This document shows, piece after piece, positions 1 through 8,110 of a DNA stretch of 33,506 bases. Numbering within the stretch: the first letter of the stretch is position 1; every line of letters starts with the position of its first letter. The stretch lies in NCBI GenBank assembly GCA_947588995.1, contig CANPZI010000030.1, positions 1 to 33,506 on the forward strand, written 5' to 3'. Made by a program: the position numbers and the translations under genes. Under the pieces are notes generated by a model. That model had not been told where the DNA came from and did not search any database. It worked only from the letters and a program-made list of their open reading frames with translations. Origin of the DNA: an uncultured Lachnospiraceae bacterium (GTDB lineage Bacteria; Bacillota; Clostridia; Lachnospirales; Lachnospiraceae).

Positions 1-57
1 GACCACACTGCTTTCTGCCATGGCCGTCCTCTCTCCCCGGGCGCTGTGCCGGGCCTG

Positions 58-77
58 TCAAAAAGTATACTTTTTGA
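58..77. repeat. Palindromic site, copy 1
   Basis: This is a perfect 20-base palindrome, TCAAAAAGTATACTTTTTGA. The 20 bases at 56-75 recur exactly at 185-204, both preceded by TGT. The two copies lie downstream of a serine recombinase gene, 129 bases apart centre to centre. Resolvase and invertase half-sites often begin with TGTC, so a recombination or binding site is a reasonable inference. It could instead be a regulator operator. Confidence 0.6.
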
Positions 78-188
78 ATCGAGAAAACATATACATAATT
101 CTTGTCTATTTTAACGCACATCTCACAAAAAATCAAGACAATTTATTTCCACTGATTGGGCAGTTTTGCCAGCAGGTGCAGGCTTGTC

Positions 189-204
189 AAAAAGTATACT
201 TTTT
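189..204. repeat. Palindromic site, copy 2
   Basis: This is a 16-base perfect palindrome, AAAAAGTATACTTTTT, the second copy of the site at 58-77. It is preceded by TTGTC and lies 37 bases beyond the recombinase stop codon. The AT-rich stretch between the copies also contains TTGTC (about 102-106) and GACAA (about 140-144) in opposite orientation. The whole interval therefore resembles a multi-subsite res region. Confidence 0.6.
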
Positions 205-241
205 AGGAATTTTTCTTTCTCCTTTTTTCCCTTTTTCTGTG

Positions 242-883
242 TCAGATTGCCTGTTTCATCTCACTTTTATGACTGTCTGTATGTTGTTTTTCTTCCATCT
301 CTTTCGCTTTTCTGTAGAACGACGACACGGACATGCCGCACATTTTGGCCGCTCCCGTTCCCGCTATTTTCCCTGCCGCCCACTCGGCATAGACCGCATC
401 AAAATTATCCGGCAGCGCTTTCGGCGGCCTGCCGAAACGAACGCCTCTTTTCTGCGCCGCCTGAATCCCTTCCCGCTGCCTTTCCCTGATATTTTTTCTC
501 TCGTTCTCCGCCACAAAGGAGAGGAGCTGCAGTACAATATCGCTCAGGAACGTGCCGATCAAATCTTTGCCCCATCTGGTATCCAAAAGAGGCATATCCA
601 AAACCACAATGTCCACCTTTTTCTCTTTCGTCAGGATTCTCCACTGCTCCAGAATCTCCTCATAATTTCTCCCCAGCCGGTCGATCGATTTAATATACAG
701 CGTATCGCTCTCCCGAAGCCGCCTGACTAACAGCCTGTATTTCGGCCTGTTGAAGTCCTTGCCAGACTGCTTATCCATATAGATATTCTGTTCCGCAACG
801 CCCGCCTCATTGAGTGCAAGAAGCTGTCTGTCCTCATTCTGTTCCTGCGTACTGACCCTCATATAACCGTATATTGTTCCCAT
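242..883 (-). CDS. Small serine recombinase (resolvase/invertase family)
   Basis: The 213-residue protein is a site-specific serine recombinase of the resolvase/invertase family, close to the usual length of about 180-210 residues. The N-terminal catalytic domain opens with GYMRVSTQEQ, where Ser11 is the expected nucleophile, and contains the SIDRLGRNYEEI arginine motif around residue 68. A long helix follows, then GRPPK and a C-terminal helix-turn-helix (about residues 155-193, ending SVSSFYRKAKEM) for DNA binding. The ATG is preceded by AAGGTGAGGACAG. The first recombinase-independent gene lies on the opposite strand, and two palindromic sites sit just past the stop codon. This small type forms a synaptic tetramer and normally resolves or inverts DNA. 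It is not a large integrase with a zinc domain. Whether it serves a transposon, plasmid remnant or inversion switch cannot be told from this window. Confidence 0.9.
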   Translation of the reverse strand: MGTIYGYMRVSTQEQNEDRQLLALNEAGVAEQNIYMDKQSGKDFNRPKYRLLVRRLRESDTLYIKSIDRLGRNYEEILEQWRILTKEKKVDIVVLDMPLLDTRWGKDLIGTFLSDIVLQLLSFVAENERKNIRERQREGIQAAQKRGVRFGRPPKALPDNFDAVYAEWAAGKIAGTGAAKMCGMSVSSFYRKAKEMEEKQHTDSHKSEMKQAI

Positions 884-1006
884 CTGTCCTCACCTTCCGC
901 CGTTCACGGCACTGTTTTATCTTTGTCTCACCAATATTTTAGGGCATTCGCTTCCAACAATCTGCACCCGCCGTGTCCGAAAATCACAGATGTCAGGACA
1001 AATTTC

Positions 1007-1036
1007 TTGACACACGCTGTTTGTGTATGCTACGAT
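1007..1036 (+). promoter_or_regulatory. Promoter for the Rpn-type nuclease gene
   Basis: TTGACA at 1007-1012 is followed after 18 bases by TACGAT at 1031-1036, a good sigma-A-type promoter pointing at the gene that starts at 1188. The -35 box overlaps an inverted repeat, TGTCA (991-995) and TGACA (1008-1012), that could be an operator. The implied leader is about 145 bases long. Confidence 0.55.
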
Positions 1037-1047
1037 ATGTTTAGTTC

Positions 1048-1067
1048 GAAAGACGTTCTCGTCTTTC
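1048..1067 (+). other. Leader hairpin upstream of Rpn gene
   Basis: GAAAGACG, a TTCT loop and CGTCTTTC form a perfect 8-bp stem just downstream of the predicted transcription start. A second, weaker stem (AGAC at 69-72 past 1000, GTCT at 1077-1080) follows immediately. There is no U-run after either, so these look like leader structures rather than a terminator. Confidence 0.45.
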
Positions 1068-1187
1068 CAGACTAAGGTCTTTGGCACATCCGCCAATTAC
1101 CCATGTTAGAAAACACTGTACATCTACACGTCGGCTCACGCTTCGTCGTCCGCCGCCAACACCACATCGCGAAAGAGAGGTTTTTCT

Positions 1188-2189
1188 ATGTCTACAGTCA
1201 TATCTGCCATTTCCGTGCCTGAAGCTCTGCGCAATGCCGCCGGTCCTATCGAGTTCGGCTTCATCAACGACTACATGTTCCGCGCCGTCATGGAGAAGAA
1301 TATCCCGGTACTCAAAGGCCTGATCTGCTCTCTGCTGCATCTGCGCCAGGAAGATCTATCCTCCGTAACTGTCGTCAATCCCATCCTGGAAGGTGATTCA
1401 TACAACAGCAAAGAGTTCATTCTGGATATCGAAATCATGCTGAATAATAACATGCTCCTCAACCTGGAAATGCAGGTCGCCGATGAACACAACTGGCCGG
1501 AGCGCTCCTTAAGTTATCTGTGCCGACGCTTTGATCAACTGGGAAGAGGTGTAGACTACATCGACTGCAAGCCAGCCATACATATCGGTTTTCTGAATTT
1601 TACCCCGTTTCCGGAATATGCGGAATTTTATGCAACCTACAAACTGTTAAATATCAAAAATCATCATTTATATAGTGACAAATTCACCTTATCTGTGATA
1701 GACTTATCTCACATAGAACTGGCAACCAAAGAGGACAAAGCCTGCGGCCTCGACAGGTGGGCACGCCTCTTCAAGGCAAAGACATGGGAGGAACTCAAAA
1801 TGATCGCAAAAGATGATCTTGCAATGACCGAGGCAGCCGAAAGCCTCTGCATACTCAACGCCGACGAACCGGCCAGAGCCCGCGCCCGTGCCAGGCAAGA
1901 AGCCATTCTCCACGAACAGGCCATGCAAAAACGCCAGGAAGATCTGGAACGCGCAAGACAGGAGGCCGTCCTCCACGCTCAGGCCATGCAAAAGCGGCAG
2001 GAAGATCTGGAACGCGCCAGGCAGGAGGCCATTCTCCATGAACAGGCCATGCAAAAACGCCAGGAAGATCTGGAAAGGCAATTGGCCGAACAGACTTCTC
2101 AACTGCAGGGAGCAGAAGAAAAATACCGTACCGCCATATCTGAGATCGAACAACTGCGTGCGGAACTTTCCCAATATCAGCGCGCATAA
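1188..2189 (+). CDS. Rpn-family / PD-(D/E)XK nuclease transposase-like protein
   Basis: The 333-residue protein belongs to the Rpn (recombination-promoting nuclease, formerly YhgA-like transposase) superfamily. Residues 20-50 (IEFGFINDYMFRAVM, then a hydrophobic helix) match the usual opening of PD-(D/E)XK transposase-type proteins. The nuclease core is visible as Asp80 in FILDIEI and the E94-x-Q96 pair in LNLEMQ, the E-x-Q variant of the motif. The C-terminal third (residues 235-297) is three copies of a 21-residue charged repeat, followed by more coiled coil. The start is ATG after GAAAGAGAGG. The gene has its own promoter and structured leader and is transcribed away from the recombinase gene. 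Family members promote RecA-independent recombination in E. coli and are often multicopy. Its role here is not known. Confidence 0.85.
   Translation: MSTVISAISVPEALRNAAGPIEFGFINDYMFRAVMEKNIPVLKGLICSLLHLRQEDLSSVTVVNPILEGDSYNSKEFILDIEIMLNNNMLLNLEMQVADEHNWPERSLSYLCRRFDQLGRGVDYIDCKPAIHIGFLNFTPFPEYAEFYATYKLLNIKNHHLYSDKFTLSVIDLSHIELATKEDKACGLDRWARLFKAKTWEELKMIAKDDLAMTEAAESLCILNADEPARARARARQEAILHEQAMQKRQEDLERARQEAVLHAQAMQKRQEDLERARQEAILHEQAMQKRQEDLERQLAEQTSQLQGAEEKYRTAISEIEQLRAELSQYQRA
1890..2078 (+). repeat. Three in-frame 63-bp tandem repeats
   Basis: Copies start at 1890, 1953 and 2016. Each encodes 21 residues beginning ARQEA and ending QEDLER, three heptads of predicted coiled coil. Copies 1 and 3 are nearly identical in DNA and copy 2 is slightly more diverged. 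This suggests recent expansion by slippage or unequal recombination. Confidence 0.9.
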
Positions 2190-2217
2190 AAAACCCGGGG
2201 ACAAAATCTGTCCCCGG
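2188..2217 (-). terminator. Intrinsic terminator downstream of radA
   Basis: Read on the minus strand, a perfect 9-bp stem (CCGGGGACA and TGTCCCCGG, 5-base loop) is followed by one G and six T residues. It lies 33 bases past the radA stop codon and ends the long minus-strand gene run. On the plus strand the same stem lacks a T-run, but it sits at the end of the Rpn gene and could help termination there too. Confidence 0.88.
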
Positions 2218-2250
2218 ATCTCTCTGCATGTCGATATCCTCTTTATTCTT

Positions 2251-3624
2251 CTATATTATCTCTATCGCGTCCTGTACCGTCCTGACGCCGATCAGCCTGA
2301 TCCCCGCGGCCGGCCGCAGCTTGCTCCGGTTGACTTCCGGCAGAATGCAGGTGGTAAAACCCAGTTTTGCCGCCTCGGCCACGCGCTGCTCCGCCATGGA
2401 TACGCCGCGCACCTCGCCGCTTAAGCCGATCTCTCCGAAAGCGATCAGCCTGTCGTCTATCGCCCGGTTCTTAAAACTTGATACGACAGCCAGGGCAATT
2501 CCCAGATCGATAGCCGGTTCCTGGATGCGCATGCCTCCCGCCAGATTCACGTAGGCGTCACAGTCCGACATCTGCAGGCCGAGCCGCTTCTCCAGCACCG
2601 CCATCAGCAGATTCACCCTGTTGAAATCAGTCCCGATGGCCTGACGCCTCGGAATGCCAAAGCTGCTGTGGCAGACGAGCGCCTGAATCTCCAGCAGGAT
2701 CGGCCGGGTTCCCTCCATCGAGCAGGAGACGACCGAACCGCTCGCATCCTCCGGCCTGCCGTCCAGCATAAACTCAGAGGGATTGGCCACCTCGACTAAT
2801 CCCTCCTCTTTCATCTCGAACACACCGATCTCATCAGTGGAACCGAAACGATTCTTCACACCGCGCAGAATCCGGTAGGAGGCGTGTCTGTCACCCTCGA
2901 AGTAGAGCACCGTATCCACCATGTGCTCCAGTACGCGCGGCCCCGCCACAGTTCCTTCTTTGGTCACGTGTCCCACAATAAAAACCGAGACGTTCAGGCC
3001 CTTGGCGAGCTGTAAGAGCACGCTCGTGGATTCCCGTACCTGAGACACACTGCCCGGCGCGGATGAAATATCCTCGTGATACATGGTCTGAATGGAGTCG
3101 ATGATTGCGATATCCGGCGACACGCTGCGGATCGTCTCCTCCACAATTCCCAGATTCGTCTCGCACAAGAGCAGCAGATTGTCGGAAAACTGTCCCAGTC
3201 TGTTGGCTCTGAGCTTGATCTGACGCAGGGACTCCTCACCCGATATGTACAGCACTTTCCTGCCGTCCGCCGCCATGTGTCTGCACACCTGGAGAAGCAG
3301 GGTTGATTTGCCGATGCCGGGATCGCCGCCCACCAATATCAGCGAACCGGGCACAATACCGCCGCCAAGCACTCTGTCGAGTTCCGCCATATGCGTGGAC
3401 ATGCGCTCTTCCTCCCGAATGCTCACCTCCGACAGGCTGGCCGGTTTCGCGGCCATGCGCACTCCTTTGCCCGTACCGGCGGACACGCTGTGAACCGCAG
3501 CGCTTTTCGGCTCTTCTACCATGCTGTTCCATGCCCTGCAGCCGGGACACTGTCCCATCCACTTGGCAGACTCATAGCCACAGTTCTGACAATAAAAAAC
3601 CGTCCCGCTCTTTCCCTTAGCCAT
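2251..3624 (-). CDS. radA: DNA repair protein RadA
   Basis: RadA (Sms) is a RecA-like ATPase that acts as a DnaB-type helicase in branch migration during homologous recombination and repair. The 457-residue protein has all three expected parts. The N-terminal zinc finger has Cys12, Cys15, Cys26 and Cys29. The RecA-like core has Walker A GGDPGIGKST and the family-specific KNRFG motif. The C-terminal third is a Lon-protease-like domain containing LAGGMRIQEPAIDLG. The chosen ATG gives the standard start MAKGKSGTVFYCQNC and follows AGGAAGA. It overlaps the end of the upstream gene by 8 bases, indicating translational coupling. A longer frame exists but adds 15 residues unlike the family. The gene is last in the clpC cluster and is followed by an intrinsic terminator. 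Confidence 0.97.
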   Translation of the reverse strand: MAKGKSGTVFYCQNCGYESAKWMGQCPGCRAWNSMVEEPKSAAVHSVSAGTGKGVRMAAKPASLSEVSIREEERMSTHMAELDRVLGGGIVPGSLILVGGDPGIGKSTLLLQVCRHMAADGRKVLYISGEESLRQIKLRANRLGQFSDNLLLLCETNLGIVEETIRSVSPDIAIIDSIQTMYHEDISSAPGSVSQVRESTSVLLQLAKGLNVSVFIVGHVTKEGTVAGPRVLEHMVDTVLYFEGDRHASYRILRGVKNRFGSTDEIGVFEMKEEGLVEVANPSEFMLDGRPEDASGSVVSCSMEGTRPILLEIQALVCHSSFGIPRRQAIGTDFNRVNLLMAVLEKRLGLQMSDCDAYVNLAGGMRIQEPAIDLGIALAVVSSFKNRAIDDRLIAFGEIGLSGEVRGVSMAEQRVAEAAKLGFTTCILPEVNRSKLRPAAGIRLIGVRTVQDAIEII

Positions 3625-4033
3625 TCTTCCTGATTCTGACAGCGACCTCGCCGGCGCCTTCCAGTTCAACGCTGAGACTCAATTTTCCGCTTAAGTTCGT
3701 CTTCATCGTGCCGACATCTCCGCCGTCCACGCTGACGCTGTACTCGGTATCCTCCTCCAGACCTACCGTGATCTGGGCATCTTCCGCCGCCTCCACCTGA
3801 AAGGCAACGCCGTCCTCCGTCTCCTGAAAACCTGTCACGCTCGTGCCGGGCTGGGATTCATAGGCAAACATGCCGTTCTTCTCCAGCTTGGTCAGTTCCC
3901 TGTATGTCTTTACTTTATACAGATCCCCATCATGTTCGTAATTCTCAACTTTCGCCTTGGCATCCAGCTGATAATTACCGAAACTGAGCGTCCCATCCTG
4001 CTCGGTCCGCAGAAGTTCTTTTACTACAGCCAT
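3617..4033 (-). CDS. Hypothetical protein between clpC and radA
   Basis: The 138-residue protein is acidic, has no signal peptide or membrane segment and is rich in beta-strand-forming sequence. The C-terminal half (ITVGLEEDTEYSVSVDGG onward) reads like a fibronectin- or bacterial Ig-type beta sandwich. It starts with ATG after AGGAGGATAACACA, a strong ribosome binding site. It lies 24 bases after clpC and overlaps radA by 8 bases, so it is very likely co-translated with both. I do not recognise a characterised family. Proteins at this position in related Clostridia are sometimes labelled endosialidase-like, but nothing here supports that activity. Confidence 0.8.
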   Translation of the reverse strand: MAVVKELLRTEQDGTLSFGNYQLDAKAKVENYEHDGDLYKVKTYRELTKLEKNGMFAYESQPGTSVTGFQETEDGVAFQVEAAEDAQITVGLEEDTEYSVSVDGGDVGTMKTNLSGKLSLSVELEGAGEVAVRIRKNG

Positions 4034-4057
4034 TGTGTTATCCTCCTAAGTTATCGC

Positions 4058-6517
4058 TTATTTTGCCTTATCCTCATGCACCGTAAATACGATCTTCTTA
4101 TTCTTAAGACCCGCGGACACCCTGCTGCCGCGCTTCACATCCCCGCGCAGAATCTCCTCCGCCAGCGCATCCTCAATCTCCGACTGGATTGCCCTCTTTA
4201 AGGGGCGCGCGCCCATCTTGGCATCCATATGCTTCTCGATCAGCCACTCCTTGACGGACGGTGTGATCGTCAGTTCGATCTCCATCTGCTCCCTGCAGCG
4301 CTTCACCAGGTTAGCAGCCAACAGCGTGACAATCTTTTTCATGTCCTCTTTCTGCAGCTGATGGAATACCATAATCTCATCGATGCGGTTGATGAACTCC
4401 GGTTTGAAGAGCCTCTTAACCTCCTCCATCACGCCTGCTTTCATCTTGTCGTAGTCCTGCTCTTTCGTCCGCACCGTGTCGAAGCCCAGATTCTTGGGAT
4501 CGACAATGCGCTGTGCGCCCGCGTTGGAAGTCATGATCAGAATCGTGTTCTTGAAGCTCACTTTCCGACCCTTGGAGTCTGTGATATGCCCGTCATCGAG
4601 CACCTGCAGGAGCACGTTAAACACATCGGGATGAGCTTTTTCAATCTCGTCGAAGAGTACGACGGAATAGGGATTCCTGCGCACTTTCTCCGAGAGCTGG
4701 CCGCCCTCCTCGAAGCCCACATAGCCCGGCGGTGAGCCGATCATCTTGGACACCGAATGCCCTTCCATATACTCCGACATATCCACGCGGATCAGGGCGT
4801 TCTCCGAGCCAAACATAGCCTCTGCGAGCGCCTTGCTCAACTCCGTCTTGCCCACGCCGGTAGGACCCAGGAAGAGGAACGAACCGATGGGCCGGTTGGG
4901 ATCCTGCAGCCCCACTCTGCCGCGGCGCATCGCCTTGGAGACGGCGCTGACCGCCTCCTCCTGACCGATCACACGCTTGTGCAGGATGGATTCCAGCTTC
5001 AGCAGCCGCTCGCTCTCTTTCTCCGCCAGCTTCTTGACGGGGATTTTCGTCCAGAGGGATACCACTTCAGCGATCTCGTTCTCACCGACCACATAATTGC
5101 GCATCTCCTCTTCTTTCTCCATGCGCCTGACCATCCGTTCATATTTGCGGATACATTCGCTCTGTTTCTTTTTCAGCTCCGCCGCCTGGGTAAAAGCTTC
5201 CATGCGAATGGAGCGCTCGATCTGCAGATCAATTTTTTTGATCTCCTCGGACAGTTCCCGCAGCTTGTCAGGCTGCCCCGTGACCTTGAGCCGCACCGCC
5301 GCGGATGCCTCGTCGATCAGGTCAATCGCCTTGTCCGGCAGATTCCTGTCGTTGATATAGCGGTTGGAAAGCGCCACCGCCGCGCTGATCGCCTCCGGCG
5401 TGATGGTGACACGGTGATGTTCCTCATACTTGTGCGCGACCCCGCGCAGGATATTCTCCGCCTCCTCCACCGTGGGTTCCTCCACCGTCACCGGCTGGAA
5501 TCTGCGCTCCAGCGCCGCGTCCCTCTCCACATATTTGCGGTACTCCGCAATGGTGGTCGCGCCGATCAGCTGAATCTCTCCTCTCGCCAGCGAAGGCTTC
5601 AGGATGTTGGAAGCGTCAATCGCGCCCTCCGCGCCGCCCGCGCCGATGATCGTGTGCATCTCATCGAGGAAGAGCACTACATTGCCGTCCTCAATCACTT
5701 CTTTGATTACCTTTTTAATCCGCTCCTCAAACTCGCCGCGGTACTTGCTGCCCGCCACCATACCGGATAAGTCCAGCGTCAGCACACGCTTATTCTGCAC
5801 GGTAAAAGGCACGTCGCCGGCGACAATGCGGGAAGCCAGTCCCTCCACCACCGCCGTCTTGCCCACGCCGGGCTCACCGATCAGGCACGGATTGTTCTTG
5901 GTTCTGCGGCTCAGGATCTGGATCACTCTGGTGATCTCCTCCTGTCTGCCGATGACAGGATCCAGCTTGCCCTCCCGCGCCAGCGCGGTCAGATCGCGGC
6001 TATACTGATCCAGCGTAGATGTGCCTCCCTTTTTCCTGCCCTGCTTTTTGCCCAAATCTTCTTTATACAGGCCTCCGTCCTCGCCCATTGCCACGAGGAC
6101 ATCCACATACAGCTTCTGGATAGACACGCCCATCGTGTTGAGCAGCCTGACGGCGACGTTCTCTCCCTCTTTCAAAAGCGCCAGCAGGATATGCTCCGTA
6201 CCGGTCTTCTCGCTGTGAAAACGCTCCGCCTGCCTGTGCGCCTCGTCCAGAATGGCCTGTGCGCGCGGCGAATATCCGTCATGTTCCGCCAGCAGCACCG
6301 AACTCTCCGGCGGCGCGATCAGATCCTTGATCATTTCCTTGAGCTGCACCACGTCCACACCGTTATTCTGCAGGACAGTGGCCGCGACGCCCGTATTCTC
6401 CCGCAGCAGACCCAACAGAATGTGCTCGCTTCCCACATAGCTCTGCCGCAGACTTCTGGCCGCCCTCTCTGCGAGCATCAGCGCCGTTTTCGCCTTATCC
6501 GTAAATTGTGGCTGCAT
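4058..6517 (-). CDS. clpC: ATP-dependent Clp protease ATP-binding subunit ClpC
   Basis: This is a class I Clp/Hsp100 unfoldase that feeds substrates to ClpP in the cytoplasm. The 819-residue protein has the full ClpC layout. Two Clp-N repeats occupy roughly residues 2-145, with [13 protein letters not shown] and [13 protein letters not shown]. The first AAA+ domain has Walker A GEPGVGKT at 214-221. The middle region carries a UVR-like stretch ([17 protein letters not shown]). The second AAA+ domain has GPTGVGKTE, and there is a C-terminal D2-small domain. The ATG overlaps the stop of a 48-codon upstream gene as TGATG, with GGAAAGGA inside that gene as ribosome binding site. The usual Bacillus partners ctsR, mcsA and mcsB are absent here. 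No CtsR-type direct repeat was seen directly upstream. Confidence 0.97.
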   Translation of the reverse strand: MQPQFTDKAKTALMLAERAARSLRQSYVGSEHILLGLLRENTGVAATVLQNNGVDVVQLKEMIKDLIAPPESSVLLAEHDGYSPRAQAILDEAHRQAERFHSEKTGTEHILLALLKEGENVAVRLLNTMGVSIQKLYVDVLVAMGEDGGLYKEDLGKKQGRKKGGTSTLDQYSRDLTALAREGKLDPVIGRQEEITRVIQILSRRTKNNPCLIGEPGVGKTAVVEGLASRIVAGDVPFTVQNKRVLTLDLSGMVAGSKYRGEFEERIKKVIKEVIEDGNVVLFLDEMHTIIGAGGAEGAIDASNILKPSLARGEIQLIGATTIAEYRKYVERDAALERRFQPVTVEEPTVEEAENILRGVAHKYEEHHRVTITPEAISAAVALSNRYINDRNLPDKAIDLIDEASAAVRLKVTGQPDKLRELSEEIKKIDLQIERSIRMEAFTQAAELKKKQSECIRKYERMVRRMEKEEEMRNYVVGENEIAEVVSLWTKIPVKKLAEKESERLLKLESILHKRVIGQEEAVSAVSKAMRRGRVGLQDPNRPIGSFLFLGPTGVGKTELSKALAEAMFGSENALIRVDMSEYMEGHSVSKMIGSPPGYVGFEEGGQLSEKVRRNPYSVVLFDEIEKAHPDVFNVLLQVLDDGHITDSKGRKVSFKNTILIMTSNAGAQRIVDPKNLGFDTVRTKEQDYDKMKAGVMEEVKRLFKPEFINRIDEIMVFHQLQKEDMKKIVTLLAANLVKRCREQMEIELTITPSVKEWLIEKHMDAKMGARPLKRAIQSEIEDALAEEILRGDVKRGSRVSAGLKNKKIVFTVHEDKAK

Positions 6518-6663
6518 CAGTCATTCATTCCTTTCCCATAATCTTCATAGATCTCATCAATAAGAGCATGTACTTCTTCTCTGGAAATATTCTTGCAGCG
6601 GCCTTGGCCAGAGTCACCTGCTCGACATTTCCACCACTCCACCGATCGGCCCGCCGCGGACAT
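6517..6663 (-). CDS. Small 48-residue protein gene immediately ahead of clpC
   Basis: An ATG overlapping the stop codon of the SH3-domain gene (TAATG) opens a 48-codon frame whose stop overlaps the clpC start (TGATG). The product begins MSAAGRSVEWWKC and ends in an acidic helical tail, SREEVHALIDEIYEDYGKG followed by MND. It has two cysteines (about residues 13 and 23), no membrane segment and no signal peptide. There is no strong ribosome binding site, so it would rely on translational coupling. The clpC ribosome binding site lies inside it. The exact junctions on both sides and the protein-like C-terminal half argue for a real gene. The N-terminal part is less convincing, and a later start is possible. 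I recognise no family. Confidence 0.55.
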   Translation of the reverse strand: MSAAGRSVEWWKCRAGDSGQGRCKNISREEVHALIDEIYEDYGKGMND

Positions 6664-8084
6664 TACAGATCTTTATCGTCCATATTCAAAAACTCAAACT
6701 CAAATTCATCATCGTCCAGCAGGAAATTCTTCGTCTTCCGCTTCTGTGCCGTATTCCCGGGCGCATCGCTCTCCGCCGCCTGCCTTTCCCCGTCGCGGTT
6801 TCTGCGTCCGGCGCCGGTCTCTTCCTGCACGCGTCTCCTGCGAGGCGTCTCCTCCTCTTCCTGCGCACGTCTCCTGCGAGGCGTCTCCTCCTCTTCCTGT
6901 GCGCGCTTCCTGCGGGGCGTCTCCTCCTCTTCCTGTGCGCGCTTCCTGCGGGGCGTCTCCTCCTCTTCCTGGACTCGTCTCCTGCGGGGCGTCTCCTCCT
7001 CTTCCCGCGCGCGTCTCCTGCGGGATGCCGGTTCTTCCTCCTCTTCCTCGTCCTCTTCGTCTTCGTCCTCATAATCCTCGTAGTATGCGTCGCGCAGCTT
7101 AAACGCCATCACAACGATCGCGATGATCGCTCCCACGAGAAGCACAACCAGCACAACGATGGCAATGCGCTGTCTCACCAGATTTTTGGCATCCTGCTGT
7201 TCCGCCTCGCTCCGCGCTTTTGTAGCCTCCATGAGCTGCTCAAGCAGATACTTGTCAGACTGGCCTGTCCCGCCCGTGTGATCATACAGATACCACACGT
7301 CGGAACCGTCCTCCCCTTTCTCGCAGGTAAGCTCATAATCGGTGTTGACCGGCTCCTGCTCTTCAGGTTCCGGCTGCTCTTCAGGCTCCGGCGTCTCCTC
7401 TTCGGGAACGGGAACCATATCGCCCATGGACATCAGGTCGGAACGAATATATCCCGTCTTCTCCGCGCCGTCCGATCCTGTGAAAGTAACGTAATTCCAG
7501 GTCTTGCCGTCGCCGTCGCTCCCTGACGACTGTCCGCTGACAATCACCTGCGTCCCCTCACTCAGCTTCTCCACCAGCGCCTCATGTGCCGACGGCGCGG
7601 TGCGGACGTTGACGGAAGCGGAGGAGATGGTCGCGTACTGTGCGTCCACAGGCGTCTCCGGATCGATCGACGCCCCGGACGCGGTGGCCTGCGGCTGTGC
7701 TTCCTCCTGTCCCTCGTCGCTCTGACTGTCGCCATTGCCCGTCTCGGAGGATGCCCCGGCATCGCCGCCCTCTTTCTCTACGATATCGGAACGCATATAA
7801 CCCTTGGTATTTCCGTCGATATACACCTCGTACCAGATTGTTCCCGCGGAATCTTTCACCTCATCCGTGATGGTGACGGTTGCGCCCTGCACCGCGCTGC
7901 CGACGACCTCGCTCTCCGTGTCCGCTTTCTCGCGTATCTTTGCCGATCCCACAGTGACCTTGCCCGTGGTGTCCGCCAGACTGACGAATGACTGCCCCCA
8001 CAGCGCCGAAACCGCCCCCACGGCTGCAAGCAGCCCGAAAAGCCGATATTTTCCTGCCATTGTGCGTCCCTTCTTCCGTACCAT
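6663..8084 (-). CDS. Membrane-anchored bacterial SH3-domain protein with charged tail
   Basis: The 473-residue protein has an N-terminal hydrophobic signal or anchor (RLFGLLAAVGAVSALWG). Two SH3b-type domains follow: KVTVGSAKIREKADTESEVVG in the first half, and ISSASVNVRTAPS in the second, each ending in a GYIRSDL-like strand. A Glu/Pro-rich linker leads to a strong transmembrane segment at about residues 306-328. After it come an acidic stretch (EDYEDEDEEDEEEEEE), five to six 12-residue RRRR-x-x-EEEETP repeats and a C-terminal tail ending DKDL. SH3b domains commonly bind peptidoglycan, so the N-terminal half is predicted outside and the charged tail inside the cell. The chosen ATG follows GAGGGAG by 7 bases. 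A start 30 bases upstream overlaps the previous gene and lacks a good ribosome binding site. The function is unknown. Confidence 0.8.
   Translation of the reverse strand: MVRKKGRTMAGKYRLFGLLAAVGAVSALWGQSFVSLADTTGKVTVGSAKIREKADTESEVVGSAVQGATVTITDEVKDSAGTIWYEVYIDGNTKGYMRSDIVEKEGGDAGASSETGNGDSQSDEGQEEAQPQATASGASIDPETPVDAQYATISSASVNVRTAPSAHEALVEKLSEGTQVIVSGQSSGSDGDGKTWNYVTFTGSDGAEKTGYIRSDLMSMGDMVPVPEEETPEPEEQPEPEEQEPVNTDYELTCEKGEDGSDVWYLYDHTGGTGQSDKYLLEQLMEATKARSEAEQQDAKNLVRQRIAIVVLVVLLVGAIIAIVVMAFKLRDAYYEDYEDEDEEDEEEEEEPASRRRRAREEEETPRRRRVQEEEETPRRKRAQEEEETPRRKRAQEEEETPRRRRAQEEEETPRRRRVQEETGAGRRNRDGERQAAESDAPGNTAQKRKTKNFLLDDDEFEFEFLNMDDKDL
6844..7023 (-). repeat. Five 36-bp tandem repeats in the SH3 gene
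   Basis: Copies begin at 6844, 6880, 6916, 6952 and 6988, with diverged partial copies on both sides (about 6808-7035). The unit encodes 12 residues of the form R-R-(R/K)-R-(A/V)-(Q/R)-EEEE-T-P. All copies keep the frame, so this is coding low-complexity expansion and not a CRISPR array. Confidence 0.92.
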
Positions 8085-8110
8085 AGTTTTTCTCCCTCTT
8101 ATGACTGCTG

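Noticed and set aside
1..2220. A complete transposon carrying the recombinase and the Rpn gene
   Set aside because: No terminal inverted repeats, target-site duplication or second transposase gene were visible, and the left edge is cut off.
6808..7035. 36-base repeats resembling a CRISPR array
   Set aside because: The copies are directly adjacent without spacers and stay in the reading frame of the SH3-domain gene.
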